In this document: piece after piece, positions 32,703 through 43,400 of the stretch | Layout: every line of letters starts with the position of its first letter | How positions within the stretch are numbered: the first letter of the stretch is position 1 | Source of the DNA: Stigonema ocellatum SAG 48.90 = DSM 106950 | GTDB lineage: Bacteria > Cyanobacteriota > Cyanobacteriia > Cyanobacteriales > Nostocaceae | Length of the DNA: 64,000 nucleotides | NCBI GenBank assembly: GCA_016903675.1 | Contig: JADQBA010000014.1 | Coordinates: forward strand, 46,525-110,524 | Direction: 5' to 3' | The notes under the pieces: model-generated | Told to the model about the DNA's origin: nothing | Databases searched by the model: none | Seen by the model: only the letters and a program-made list of their open reading frames with translations | Made by a program: the position numbers and the translations under genes

Positions 32703-33800
32703 ATGAAGTTACTTAAGTCTTGGCTTGCAAAAATATTGCTCATCCTCACCGGAATCCTGGCTGGGTTGTTGCTGATGGAAACTTTTGCTGTAGCTACAGG
32801 AATTCTTGTGCAACATGCATCTACACAGCGAGATTTCTTCGAGTCTATTCAATATGATTCTCGCTTAGGCCACAAAGCTAAACCCAACCTCAAAGACTTG
32901 AAAATGGTTTGGAAGACAGCAGGAGTATCAGATATTATTCGTACAGATAGTTCTGGCTTTCGCAATCTAGGAAGAGATTACACCAAATCTAATCTGTATT
33001 TTATTGGTGACTCTTTTTCTTGGGGTGAATGGGTCAATGAGGAAAACACATTTCCCAGACTGATTGAATCAGAACTCAAGCAACCTGTTATTAACTTAGG
33101 AATTCCTGGTTATGGATTTCAACAATACGAATTTCTATTTCAAGATTGGGTAGCCAAATATAAACCTCATACTGCTGTCTTGTGCATATTCGCCAATGAT
33201 TTGACTAAAGGTCGAACGGTATTCACTAGTAAAAGCAAATTTGATTTGACTAAGAAAGCTGTGCAGTTACCCTGGTATAAAAAAACTTTTATTTACCAAA
33301 TAATTTTAGGAAATAACAAAAAAGTAGACCAAGGATTATCGAGTAATAAGCGTAAGCAGGCAAAAAATGGCTTATTTCTATTTACAGATGCAGGTGCAGA
33401 TAAAGATTATCTGACATCTGGTAATGCTGCTGTAGAAATAGAAGCGGCGCTATCGCGGATAATTGATCTCACAAAAGAAATAAGAGTGCATCTGGTTGTT
33501 TTTCTGATCCCTTCAAAAGAATCAACCTACATCAAAGATTACGTCGATTTATTCCCGCAGGAACTAGAAGTTCTGAAAAATGAAGAGATTGGCTATCAGC
33601 GGCTATGTGAACTGGCAAAATCTCAACAAGTGACTTGCGTTGACATGACTGAGATATTCCGACAAAATAGCGACGGAGAAAAGCTTTATTTTGATATGGA
33701 TACTCATTGGACTCTTGCTGGACATAAACTAGCAGCTAAGGTGATGTATCCCTCGATCATCCAGGGTAGCAGAGAAATATCAAAAGATAAGGAAGAATGA
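32703..33800 (+). CDS. SGNH/GDSL hydrolase, SxtL-like
   Basis: 365 residues from ATG 32703. A membrane helix or signal anchor spans about 9-32 (KILLILTGILAGLLLMETFA); the rest is extracytoplasmic. SGNH blocks: YFIGDSFSWGEWV (nucleophile Ser), NLGIPGYG, FANDL and near the C-terminus MDTHWTLAGHKLAA (Asp-x-x-His). It follows the J-K order of sxt clusters, where SxtL was proposed to remove or transfer acyl or carbamoyl groups. It overlaps the MFS remnant by 4 bp. Confidence 0.85.
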   Translation: MKLLKSWLAKILLILTGILAGLLLMETFAVATGILVQHASTQRDFFESIQYDSRLGHKAKPNLKDLKMVWKTAGVSDIIRTDSSGFRNLGRDYTKSNLYFIGDSFSWGEWVNEENTFPRLIESELKQPVINLGIPGYGFQQYEFLFQDWVAKYKPHTAVLCIFANDLTKGRTVFTSKSKFDLTKKAVQLPWYKKTFIYQIILGNNKKVDQGLSSNKRKQAKNGLFLFTDAGADKDYLTSGNAAVEIEAALSRIIDLTKEIRVHLVVFLIPSKESTYIKDYVDLFPQELEVLKNEEIGYQRLCELAKSQQVTCVDMTEIFRQNSDGEKLYFDMDTHWTLAGHKLAAKVMYPSIIQGSREISKDKEE

Positions 33801-34252
33801 ACTATATCAGTCAACTAATTAAATTAATTCTTGAACTCCGCACCTTTATTCTTTTCTGGATAGAACAGTCCCTGTCTGAAATCGGAACACGCTTAACAGG
33901 ATTTGGCTTAAGTATCTGGGTCTATCAAAACACTCACGCTGTTGCACAATTAAGCCTAGTTTTATTTTTTACAACTTTACCAGGTGTATTAATCACTCCC
34001 TTTGTTGGTGCATTGGTAGATAAATGGCATCGCAAATCAACAATTATTTTCAGTGAAATAGGTGCAGCTACTGTTACACTAACACTTGCCTTACTGCTAC
34101 TGACCGGCGATCTACAACTCTAGCATACCTATGTCGCTGCATTTTTCACCTCAGTCTGCGGTTCTTTTCAAATGACGGCAAAAGCTGCTGCTTTACCGAT
34201 GATGGTTCCTCGTAATATTTTTTCTTTCGACATATTGAGGAGGAATTGTTAA
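33797..34252 (+). pseudogene. MFS exporter remnant
   Basis: The first 108 residues are the start of a DHA3-like major facilitator: LSEIGTRLTGFGLSIWVYQ and the loop GALVDKWHRKSTII. A TAG at 34121-34123 interrupts it; reading through gives TYVAAFFTSVCGSFQMTAKA, a further MFS helix, until about 34219. The remaining eight helices are gone. It presumably once exported the product of the cluster. Confidence 0.8.
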
Positions 34253-34328
34253 CTGCTGAGAAGAAAAGTTTAATTTAACGATCGAGCCAGAAGAAGTCTT
34301 TTGTAATTAGCAAATTGGTAATACTTTG

Positions 34329-36008
34329 ATGAACTTAATGACCCTAAAAACTGCATCTGAAGAGTATGAAATGAACCAGCCACAATTACTCACAAAAACA
34401 AACCCTCCAATTTGGTTAAAAACTTTAGTAATAATCCTCATCGGATTAGGAATTTTCTTTCGCTTTGCCAATTTAGGACAAAAAATTTACTGCTGTGATG
34501 AATCTTGGACATCCGTAGCAATTTCTGGTCACACATTAGCCGAACTAAAACAGGAAAGTTCTCACTATCAAGGCACAATTCCTATTACCGCGTTCAATAA
34601 ATATCAACATCTTAATCCAGATCGTGGTGTGGCTGATACAGTAAATTACTTAATCACCTCAGACCCGCAACATCCCCCCTTGTATTACGTGATGGTAAGA
34701 TTGTGGGCGCAAGTATTTGGGGATTCGCCTACTGGTGTGAGAAGTTTATCCGCAATCATCAGTTTGTTCATATTTCCCAGTGTATATTGGCTTTGTTTAG
34801 AGTTGTTTGATTCGACCGTTGTGGGATGGGTGGCGATGGCATTGATGGCTGTTTCTCCCCTGCAGTTTTACTTTGCACAAGAAGCACGTCAGTACAGTTT
34901 GTGGATGGTAGAGATTCTAGGATCGAGTGCTGCTTTATTGCGAGCCATCAGACAAGAAAATCAAGTAAATTGGGCTGTGTATACCCTCACTTTAGCCTTG
35001 GGATTATACACCCATTTATTCACAGCTTTGGTGATGATAGCTCATGGTATTTATGTAGTTATTCAACAACAGTTTCGTTTCACCAAAACCTTACTCAATT
35101 ATCTGCTGGTTACCATTGCTACCTTTTTAATTTTTTTGCCCTGGCTGATTGTGATTATAACTCACATTCACACAGCAATAAAACTAACTACAGGGTGGTC
35201 ATTAAAATGGATAGATAATCCCTTTGAGCTAATAGCTATTTTTCTGATTCGAGTGACTCGAACATTTTTCGATCTGAATTTAACTTCATCAGTAGTGACT
35301 TTTAATAGCATTGCTCTAGAAGGACCTGTATTTTATTTTGTTCCTACATTAATATTGAGTTTAATTTTGATAAGTTACCTAGTCTATTTTTTTGTAAAAA
35401 TATCTAGTAATAAAACTGTTATATTCATTTTTTTAATGGGGGGATTTCCAGGTATATTATTAATGGCATTTGACATATTTTCTGGAGGAGTTCGGTCGAT
35501 TCAAATTCGCTACCAGTTGCCTTTATATCTCAGTATAGAAATTCTTGTAGCCTATGTTTTAGCTTTCTATATTTTTCAAGAAAAGACTTGGGGACAGAAA
35601 ATTGGTCAATCGATGATAGTGGGATTATTAATAGCCGGGTTGATTTCTGATGTCAAGTTTTTTAAAGCAGAAAATTGGTGGCCTCAATCCTCGGGAAAAT
35701 TTATCACAGAAACGTCCCAAGCTATCAATCAATCAGAAAAACCTTTACTAATGATTAATGAATCTCCTATTGATTTAGGAGGAATACTAACCTTGAGTAA
35801 TTATTTACCAAAAGTTCACTTATTGTCAATATCGAATGATTATTTCCTGCCGATTACTCAGGATTATAGTCAGATTTTCTTTATGAACAACAGCAACAGT
35901 TTATTCCATCAACTGGCTCAAGATGAAACCTATGATTTAAAAGTAATAATATTACTTAATCTACCACCGGGAGGTTTGTGGGAATTTGAGAAAATTGAGC
36001 GAGCTTGA
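34329..36008 (+). CDS. GT39/ArnT-like membrane glycosyltransferase
   Basis: 559 residues from ATG 34329 (or 545 from ATG 34371), about eleven membrane helices. The first loop has the catalytic acidic pair of the GT-C class, CCDESWTSVAISG. HPPLYYVMVRLWAQVFGDSPTGVRSLS and QEARQYSLWMVE are family blocks. It should move a sugar from a polyprenyl-phosphate donor to an acceptor at the outer face of the membrane. A GtrA flippase-like gene and a remnant of the polyprenyl-phosphate sugar synthase follow, the usual partners. The target is not known. Confidence 0.85.
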   Translation: MNLMTLKTASEEYEMNQPQLLTKTNPPIWLKTLVIILIGLGIFFRFANLGQKIYCCDESWTSVAISGHTLAELKQESSHYQGTIPITAFNKYQHLNPDRGVADTVNYLITSDPQHPPLYYVMVRLWAQVFGDSPTGVRSLSAIISLFIFPSVYWLCLELFDSTVVGWVAMALMAVSPLQFYFAQEARQYSLWMVEILGSSAALLRAIRQENQVNWAVYTLTLALGLYTHLFTALVMIAHGIYVVIQQQFRFTKTLLNYLLVTIATFLIFLPWLIVIITHIHTAIKLTTGWSLKWIDNPFELIAIFLIRVTRTFFDLNLTSSVVTFNSIALEGPVFYFVPTLILSLILISYLVYFFVKISSNKTVIFIFLMGGFPGILLMAFDIFSGGVRSIQIRYQLPLYLSIEILVAYVLAFYIFQEKTWGQKIGQSMIVGLLIAGLISDVKFFKAENWWPQSSGKFITETSQAINQSEKPLLMINESPIDLGGILTLSNYLPKVHLLSISNDYFLPITQDYSQIFFMNNSNSLFHQLAQDETYDLKVIILLNLPPGGLWEFEKIERA

Positions 36009-36114
36009 AGATGTGGTAGTTGGTTCTCGATCAATTGTTAGCAACAAACTCCCACCTAACACACTCGCGTTAGGTATTCCTGCCAGAGTAGCACGGACAA
36101 TATTACTTGGTTGA
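36001..36114 (+). pseudogene. Hexapeptide acyltransferase C-terminal fragment
   Basis: 36 codons read VVVGSRSIVSNKLPPNTLALG and IPARVARTILLG, the end of a left-handed beta-helix acetyltransferase. It overlaps the end of the GT39 gene and has no start or body. Confidence 0.7.
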
Positions 36115-36170
36115 TTGAATCTCTAGAAGTCGTGATTGTGGAATAAAAATATCAAGTGATTAGAAGCTTA

Positions 36171-36641
36171 ATGAAGCAATATCTTGACATTAATTATCTT
36201 AATATATCGACTACGTTTCTTTCCGGGGTGTTTGTCAGTCGGCTGATTCGTTTCGCCATAGTGGGTTTTAGTGGTGTATTTGTAGACTTGGGAGGATTCT
36301 ATTTTCTGCATACGTTATTAGGTTTAGCGTTAACTCCAAGTGCAATCCTTTCAACAGAAGTAGCAATCATAAATAATTTCCTCTGGAATGATGTATGGAC
36401 ATTTGGTGATGTGTCTGATCCACAGCATTTAGGCACTCAGAGATTACAACGTTTTTTTAAGTTCAACTTAATTTGTTTTTTTGGACTGATTTTGAATATT
36501 TTTATTGTGAATTTTTTGGTTTATAAATTTAGACTGAATGAATATATGGCAAAATTAGTAGCAATTATTTGTGTTACATTTTGGAATTTTGGCATCAACT
36601 TGAGGTTGAACTGGCAAGTCAAGGAGACAACTGAATCATGA
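36171..36641 (+). CDS. GtrA family membrane protein
   Basis: 156 residues from ATG 36171 (a GTG 15 bp upstream also possible). Four membrane helices; the block IRFAIVGFSGVFVDLGGFYFL and NNFLWNDVWTF match GtrA, which takes part in flipping polyprenyl-phosphate-linked sugars. Typical companion of GT39 and of DPM-type GT2 enzymes. Confidence 0.88.
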   Translation: MKQYLDINYLNISTTFLSGVFVSRLIRFAIVGFSGVFVDLGGFYFLHTLLGLALTPSAILSTEVAIINNFLWNDVWTFGDVSDPQHLGTQRLQRFFKFNLICFFGLILNIFIVNFLVYKFRLNEYMAKLVAIICVTFWNFGINLRLNWQVKETTES

Positions 36642-36650
36642 TTGTGAATG

Positions 36651-36854
36651 AATCCCCTAGGCTACAAGATTTTGATTAAAGTACTGGGACGCCGAAGTCG
36701 GCTATGTTTTTCAGTTACTTCAAAAAGGAGCGAGCAAGGTCACTTGGCGACAATATTTAGAACCCACACCCTCGTTAATTGGCTTGATGAAAAATTGTTA
36801 ACTTCTGATCTAAAAAAACGAGAAAATAAGACAATTAAGCAGATACTCATTTAA
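36651..36854 (+). pseudogene. DPM-like GT2 C-terminal remnant
   Basis: GYKILIKVLGR in one frame, then AEVGYVFQLLQKGASKVTWR in the next, matches the C-terminal block of polyprenyl-phosphate mannose/glucose synthases. A frameshift near 36690 and loss of the catalytic domain make it inactive. The rest of the open frame is shifted and meaningless. Confidence 0.7.
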
Positions 36855-36903
36855 CAATTGCAGAAACCAAATTTTGTTTTAGCTTCATGGAGATATCTTT
36901 CAA

Positions 36904-37932
36904 ATGGTAAAAAATACTGCCACCATCTACGACACAGTTGATCCATACCAGTGGGTTACAGATATAGCTCATCAAGCTTGGAAAGCTAGAGATAAAGAAG
37001 TCTGGATTAACAACATTCAGGACTTGATTACATCTGATGCAGTCATTCTTGATGCTGGATGTGGACTGGGAAGATTACTTCCCCGTTTCTGGTCAGCCAA
37101 AAAGATTGTTTTGGTCGAACCTGACCTCAGGAGATTTTTGCATGCTTCTGTGGTAGCTCAGTGTCTACTCAACGAAGACCAAGAATTATTAGAAAAATTA
37201 AAGGATGACGGTTTTTGGCAAACTAATGAATACGAGAGGTTACTTCAAGAAGTCTATACATCACCAGTAAGAAGTAAGAAAGTTCATCTCCTTAATGATG
37301 TGATGCAAAGTCCAGCGATCGCGGAATATGGAACTTTTGATCTAATCGTTTGTTCCCACATTTTTGAACACATTTCTTTAGACATTATCCAAGAGAGTAT
37401 TGCTGCTTTTTATAACTTTCTGAAACCAAATGGATCTTTAGTAATATTTGCTGGCAAATCTCCTACTCTCTTTCACGTCCGTCTCACGAAAGAGTTTGAT
37501 CATCAAAATATTCTGATTACACGGTCAGAATTTTTCGATATTTGCAAACAGGGTCCTTCCGCAGGGTTAGGAATTCGATATATGCCCTTTGAACTTTTGC
37601 AAACCATCCTTGCTAACCCGTTCAATCCCACATTGCAAGAGACATTTGCAGATGAGTTCAAATCAGAATCAAAATATTATCAACTTCCGACTACACCGCT
37701 ATTCACCATCAAGCAATGGGAAGCTTACCATTCTGAATTTTATACTCACAAAACTATGCAGGTTGGCACATATATTGAATATCCGCAAATTCAAGCCCGC
37801 CTCTATCGACCAATTAAACCAATAGAAAGTGTCGCCGAGATATTAGAGCTTGAACACCAAGTTAACCAAAATGAAACTTTAAAGAAAATGCATTTAATTG
37901 ATATGATTGTGGTTGCTAATAAAAATGAATGA
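36904..37932 (+). CDS. SAM-dependent methyltransferase
   Basis: 342 residues. Class I methyltransferase core: VILDAGCGLGRLLPRF (motif I, about 48-63), IVLVEPDLRR (motif II), FDLIVCSHIFEHIS (motif IV) and LKPNGSLVIFAG. The C-terminal 120 residues are unassigned. O-methylation of a sugar or of a lipopeptide hydroxyl is a plausible job, from position only. Confidence 0.85.
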   Translation: MVKNTATIYDTVDPYQWVTDIAHQAWKARDKEVWINNIQDLITSDAVILDAGCGLGRLLPRFWSAKKIVLVEPDLRRFLHASVVAQCLLNEDQELLEKLKDDGFWQTNEYERLLQEVYTSPVRSKKVHLLNDVMQSPAIAEYGTFDLIVCSHIFEHISLDIIQESIAAFYNFLKPNGSLVIFAGKSPTLFHVRLTKEFDHQNILITRSEFFDICKQGPSAGLGIRYMPFELLQTILANPFNPTLQETFADEFKSESKYYQLPTTPLFTIKQWEAYHSEFYTHKTMQVGTYIEYPQIQARLYRPIKPIESVAEILELEHQVNQNETLKKMHLIDMIVVANKNE

Positions 37933-38148
37933 GGTACTTATTGCCCCATACCCTACACCCCTTTCATGTTGCTTAATTCAAGGATGAAACTGTTTATTTT
38001 ATGTTTTTGTACCTACCCTACAGGAACGAATTCGTAGAATGAGTGAAAGCAAATGCATGCTCTTAATCAGTAATGCCTAGAAAATTAATAATTTCACTAG
38101 GAATAACTTGTTTACCAAGGCACAATCTTTAACTCGTAGGAATGCTAT

Positions 38149-40167
38149 ATGCGCTATTTTGATGAATACTGTGAAGTACATTTAGACCCTAGTATTGCAC
38201 CCTATACTTGGGTGTTTAGAAGTAACGAGAAAATCTACATCAGATTTGGTGTTCACTTATCTAAACATCCAGATTGTGGACAGATAGCCTATGAGTTAAA
38301 TGATGGACAAGGATATTTCGATGTAGATCGCATTACAGCAGAAAAAGAAAATGTCATAGATAATGGCTTCCAAATGTTCTCAGTGATCCTCCCGCCTATC
38401 AGTAATGGGGGAGGATATCGCTACAGATTAGGTTATGTGGATGCATTTGGTAATGAACATACAACAGAGCGATCGCATTTTTTGTTAGTCTGCGATGAAG
38501 CACCCCGCTCAATGGCTGAAATTCCATCTGTCTTTCTGGGATATGTGAATCATCAGCCTTTATATGGACCAAAACCAAAGGTTGAAATGACATCTAGTCC
38601 CGATGATTGGAGTTCCCGTCTATTTTATTCCATCATCATTGATCGATTTGCTCGCAGTGCAGACAGCAATCGTGCGGGGATGAGTGCAGTCAAGTATGAT
38701 CCCACTTCCCCACATGCAAGTCATGGTGGGACAATTCGAGGCGTAACTGAGCAGATAGATTATTTAAAGTCGTTAGGAATTCGAGCCATTATCCTCAGTC
38801 CGGTGTATGTCAATGCGGCTGACGGCTATCATGGCTATCATCCCATCCATCTATTGATGGTAGATCCACGTCTGGGTACACTTATGTGTTTGCGTGATCT
38901 GGTTCAGACAGCTCATGAAGCTGACATTGCCGTCATTTTAGATGTTGTCAACAATCATCTTGCAGATAGTATTAACTGGCAAGAGTATGGCGGTCCACAA
39001 GGAGGAGAGTTTAAGTATATCCAAGGTGATGATACTGCGGTAATGCCTTTTCCCGTAGAAGCACGCAACACATCACTGTTCCACGGACCAGAATACACTG
39101 ATATGATAAATCAAAGACTCTTTGGTTTCCTGGAAGATTGGCGCACAGAAACTAGCTACGTTCGGGAATTACTAATTCAACACCTCAAATACTGGATTGC
39201 AGAAACAGACATTGATGGCTTTCGTTACGATTCCGCTCGTCACGTTGGCCTTGATTTTTGGGAGCCTTGTGTGGAAGAGATCTCAAGATATGCTAGCTAT
39301 TTAGGGAAAAAAGAGTTTCTACAGATAGCCGAACACGCTGGGAGTACTCACGAAGAAATAATTGAATACAATAGCGCCAAATTCACAAATTTGATAGATT
39401 ACCCCACCTATTATACCCTTAAACATTCGCTCAATGATGGCAATTGGCTAGGGGGTTTGGCGGATTATTTTTGTGGCTTTCTCGTACCATCCCAACCATA
39501 TCATGCTGGTTGGCAGCACAATATTATGTTCCTGGATAATCAAGACACAACTAGAATCTTTCATCAATTCTTGAGTCGTCTAGCAAACCTAGAACAGGCC
39601 AGAGTCCGGTTACATTTTGGACTGGCTTGTTTGATTTTGGGCCCGCAAATACCTTCTATTTATCAAGGAACAGAGCAAGAATTTTCTGGCGCTTTAGGGT
39701 GGCATCAAAAAAAGGATACAGGAGAGTGGATTGGTCATGATTGCTACGTGCGAGAAGATATGTTTGAAAACCCTGCCTGTGTGTGGGATTTTGGACCAAT
39801 TAACCGCAAAAATTTTGCACCATATAATGCAAAACACCCAACTTTTTTACTGATTCGACAACTTGCCGAAATTAGACGGGAAAATCAATTAATTGCCAGT
39901 GGCAACCGCACCCTATTATGCTCTAGGAATCACGGACTCTGGTGTGTACTGATTCATGGTGGGGCTGATGAGCAGCCACTGTTTGTGGCGATGAATTTGG
40001 GACCCACACCAGCATTTGAAGAAGCTTTCAAAATTCCTAATTGGTATGGTGATTTTTCCGGTATTGATATGCTGATTAATACTGCTGGTGGAGTATTCCA
40101 TCTTGTCCAAGGTGGTATGCGAATTAAACTTCCACCATTCACATTTGTCTTAGGAAGGCTGTTGTGA
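38149..40167 (+). CDS. GH13 alpha-amylase family enzyme, neopullulanase-like
   Basis: 672 residues. An N-terminal beta domain (1-150) precedes a GH13 barrel: DVVNNH (about 265), GFRYDSARH with the nucleophile Asp (about 358), AEH with the general acid Glu (about 394) and LDNQDTTR (about 461). In region IV the usual NHD reads NQD, so the substrate-binding His is Gln here. Cyclomaltodextrinase/neopullulanase-like by layout. Position 250 bp before the PKS suggests a role with the glycan or as a transglycosylase; an ordinary maltodextrin enzyme is the alternative. Confidence 0.85.
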   Translation: MRYFDEYCEVHLDPSIAPYTWVFRSNEKIYIRFGVHLSKHPDCGQIAYELNDGQGYFDVDRITAEKENVIDNGFQMFSVILPPISNGGGYRYRLGYVDAFGNEHTTERSHFLLVCDEAPRSMAEIPSVFLGYVNHQPLYGPKPKVEMTSSPDDWSSRLFYSIIIDRFARSADSNRAGMSAVKYDPTSPHASHGGTIRGVTEQIDYLKSLGIRAIILSPVYVNAADGYHGYHPIHLLMVDPRLGTLMCLRDLVQTAHEADIAVILDVVNNHLADSINWQEYGGPQGGEFKYIQGDDTAVMPFPVEARNTSLFHGPEYTDMINQRLFGFLEDWRTETSYVRELLIQHLKYWIAETDIDGFRYDSARHVGLDFWEPCVEEISRYASYLGKKEFLQIAEHAGSTHEEIIEYNSAKFTNLIDYPTYYTLKHSLNDGNWLGGLADYFCGFLVPSQPYHAGWQHNIMFLDNQDTTRIFHQFLSRLANLEQARVRLHFGLACLILGPQIPSIYQGTEQEFSGALGWHQKKDTGEWIGHDCYVREDMFENPACVWDFGPINRKNFAPYNAKHPTFLLIRQLAEIRRENQLIASGNRTLLCSRNHGLWCVLIHGGADEQPLFVAMNLGPTPAFEEAFKIPNWYGDFSGIDMLINTAGGVFHLVQGGMRIKLPPFTFVLGRLL

Positions 40168-40370
40168 GGCGACAAGAAAAGCTGGCGTTGCAATCCTTTA
40201 TTAGAACTGCTTTGCGTCGTTTTGGAACGAAGACGAAATGGTAGTTCAATCAGGACACTGATCCTTCTGTGCGCCTGTATTCAAAGTCTTTAGGTGAAAG
40301 TTTAGACATTTTGCCAAATTGTAGACAGAATACGTATGTAGCACTATAGTAGAAGACAGGAGGAAACACA

Positions 40371-40406
40371 ATGTTCAAAACTCAGCAAATAAGGCTAACA
40401 ATTTAG
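40371..40406 (+). CDS. Eleven-residue leader ORF
   Basis: ATG 40371 to TAG 40406 encodes MFKTQQIRLTI. It is preceded by AGGAGGAAACACA, the strongest Shine-Dalgarno sequence in the region. The giant PKS starts 11 bp after its stop, in another frame, with no purine-rich site of its own. It may couple translation or regulate it. Confidence 0.4.
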   Translation: MFKTQQIRLTI

Positions 40407-40417
40407 CAGATAAATAT

Positions 40418-43400
40418 ATGAGCCTAGGATCTACATCCTTGATAGAAATTCTCAAGTATAGAGCGCAATATCAGCCTGATAAACAAGCCTATATCTTTCT
40501 CCAAAACGGAGAAACAGAATCAGCAAGTCTCACCTACAGGGAATTAGATAGACGGGCTCGAGCGATCGCAGTCCATCTCCAATCAATGCCAGGAGAACGG
40601 GCCTTACTTTTATACCCTTCTGGACTAGAATTTATTACAGCTTTCTTTGGCTGTTTGTATGCAGGGGTCATAGCAGTTCCAGTTTATCCTCCCAGACAAA
40701 ATCAGAAGTTGTCGCGCTTGCTTTCTATCGTTAATGATGCTGAAGCAAAAGTAGCACTGACAACTACGTCAATACTGGCTGACATTGAGAAAAGGTGGAT
40801 CGAGGAAGCAGAATTAGCGACAGTAAAATTAATAGCAACCGATACCATCGAAACTCCAGAGCCAGAATTTGTTCCTCAATCAGTGACACCAGAGAGTTTG
40901 GCATTTTTGCAATATACTTCTGGTTCTACAGGAACACCCAAAGGGGTCATAGTGACTCATGGAAATATCATCCATAACCAGCAGTCGATTCATCAGGCTT
41001 TTGGTCATAGTGAGAAGACTATCTTTGTTGGTTGGTTGCCTTTGTTCCATGATATGGGGTTGATTGGTAATGTTTTGCAACCTATTTATCTAGGAATTCC
41101 CAGTATTTTAATGCCTCCAGTCGCTTTTCTTCAGAAGCCGATTTGTTGGTTAAAAGCGATTTCTAATTATAGAGCGACTACCAGTGGTGGACCGAATTTT
41201 GCTTATGATTTATGCGTAAAAAAAGTTCAACCAGAAGAATTAGTTGATCTTGACTTGAGCAGTTGGGATGTGGCTTTCAATGGGGCAGAACCAATACGGG
41301 CAGAAACTCTGAAGCAATTTGGGGAAAAATTTGCCAGTTATGGTTTTAACTACAGAGCCTTTTATCCTTGCTATGGAATGGCGGAGACGACCTTGTTTGC
41401 TACGGGTGGGGACAAGAATCAATTGCCAGTGATTCAGTCGGTATTAGCTCGGGATCTAGAACAAAATTCGATAGTAGAGACTGAGATTTCATCACCTCTA
41501 AGTCGAGTGTTGGTGGGTGTTGGTCGTCCTGGCATGAACACAACAGTAATTATCGTAAACCCAGAGTCGTTAACTCGCTCTCGAGAAGGACTTGTAGGAG
41601 AGATTTGGGTGTCCGGTGATAGTATTACCTCTGGGTATTGGAATCGTCCTCAAGCTACACAAGAAACTTTTCAAGCTTATGTGAAAGATACTGGAGATGG
41701 ACCATTTCTGCGCACAGGGGACTTGGGATTTTTTAGGAATGGGGAACTTTTTGTTACAGGAAGACTCAAGGATTTAATTATCATTAGTGGTCGCAATCAT
41801 TATCCCCAAGATATTGAATTAACTGTTGAAAACAGCCATCCGGCTCTAAGAAGTCATTGTAGTGCCGCCTTTTCAATAGAAATGGAAGACTCAGAGTGTT
41901 TAGTGGTTGCCTGTGAGGTGGAACGAACTTACCTACGCAAGCTGAACACTTTGGAGATAGTGAGAGCCATCCAAATTGCAGTATCAACAGAACATGAGTT
42001 AGAAGTTTATGGGGTTGTACTGTTGAAAACGGGGAGTATTCCTAAGACTTCTAGTGGAAAAATTCAACGTCGGGCTTGTCAAATAGGATTTTTAGAAGAG
42101 AGTTTGAATGTAGTCGGGCAGTGGCAAAAAAATCTTGAAAAGAATCCTACAATAATTGGCTCAAATTCACAACTAAATAGTCAAGATAATTCCTTCCAAA
42201 AACCATCGAAAACAGCGGAAGAAATAGCTGCATGGTTGGTCAACCAAATTGCTGAAATATTGCAGCTATCAACAGAAAAAATAGACTTGAAGCAACCATT
42301 AGCTGTCTATGGTTTAAATTCAGTCAAAGCTGTGAGTATTGCTGCGGAATTAGAAAAATGGTTGGGGATTTCCATAGCTCCGACTATTGTGTATGACTAT
42401 CCCAGTATTCAGGCATTGGCTGATTATTTCGGGCAAACAACTCCAAAGTTAGAATCCTCTACTTTTGTTTCAAATCAAAAGACTGCAACAGAAGCAGTAG
42501 CTATCATTGGTATGGGGTGTCGTTTCCCAAAAGCTAAGAATCCGCAAGCTTTCTGGTCTTTGTTGCGCTCAGGTGTTGATGCTATTACTAAAGTCCCAGT
42601 TTCTCGTTGGGAATCAGGCAATGGTTGGGGTGGTTTTTTGGAGCAGGTTGACCAGTTTGAACCCCAATTTTTTAATATTTCTCCACGGGAAGCCAATAAC
42701 ATGGACCCGCAACAAAGATTGTTGCTAGAAGTGAGTTGGGAGGCGTTAGAAAACGCAGGATTAGCAGCAGAACGACTAGCGGGAAGTCGAGGTGGGGTTT
42801 TTATCGGCATCAGTAGTGGAGATTATGCCAAGTTAAACGGAAATATTGTCAATACAGAAGCGTATTATGGTACTGGTAATGCGTTGAGTATTGCTGCCAA
42901 TCGTTTATCTTATTTCTTGGATTGGCATGGACCAAGCTGGGCTGTAGATACAGCTTGCTCATCATCATTAGTAGCAGTTCATCAAGCTTGTCAAAGTTTG
43001 TTGCTTGGGGAGTGTCATCTGGCTTTAGCTGGAGGAGTGAATTTGATGTTGAGTCCGCAATTAACTTTGACTTTTGCTGAGGCTCAAATGATGGCAGCAG
43101 ACGGTCTATGTAAGACTTTTGATGCTCTAGCAGACGGTTATGTACGTTCAGAAGGATGCGGAGTTGTTGTACTTAAACGTCTTGCTGATGCGCTGGCTGA
43201 TGGAGACAGTATTCAGGCAATTATTAGAGGAACGGCAGTTAATCAAGATGGTCTAACTAATGGACTCACTGCACCAAATGGTAATTCTCAACAAGAGGTT
43301 ATTCGTCTAGCTTTAGCTAAAGCGGGAGTCCAACCGAATCAAATTAGTTATGTGGAGACACACGGTACAGGAACTTCTTTGGGAGATCCTATTGAGGTGA

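Noticed and set aside
30248..33800. Saxitoxin biosynthesis cluster
   Set aside because: The I-J-K-L-like genes are present but sxtA, the amidinotransferase and the oxygenases are not, and the cassette is known outside saxitoxin producers.
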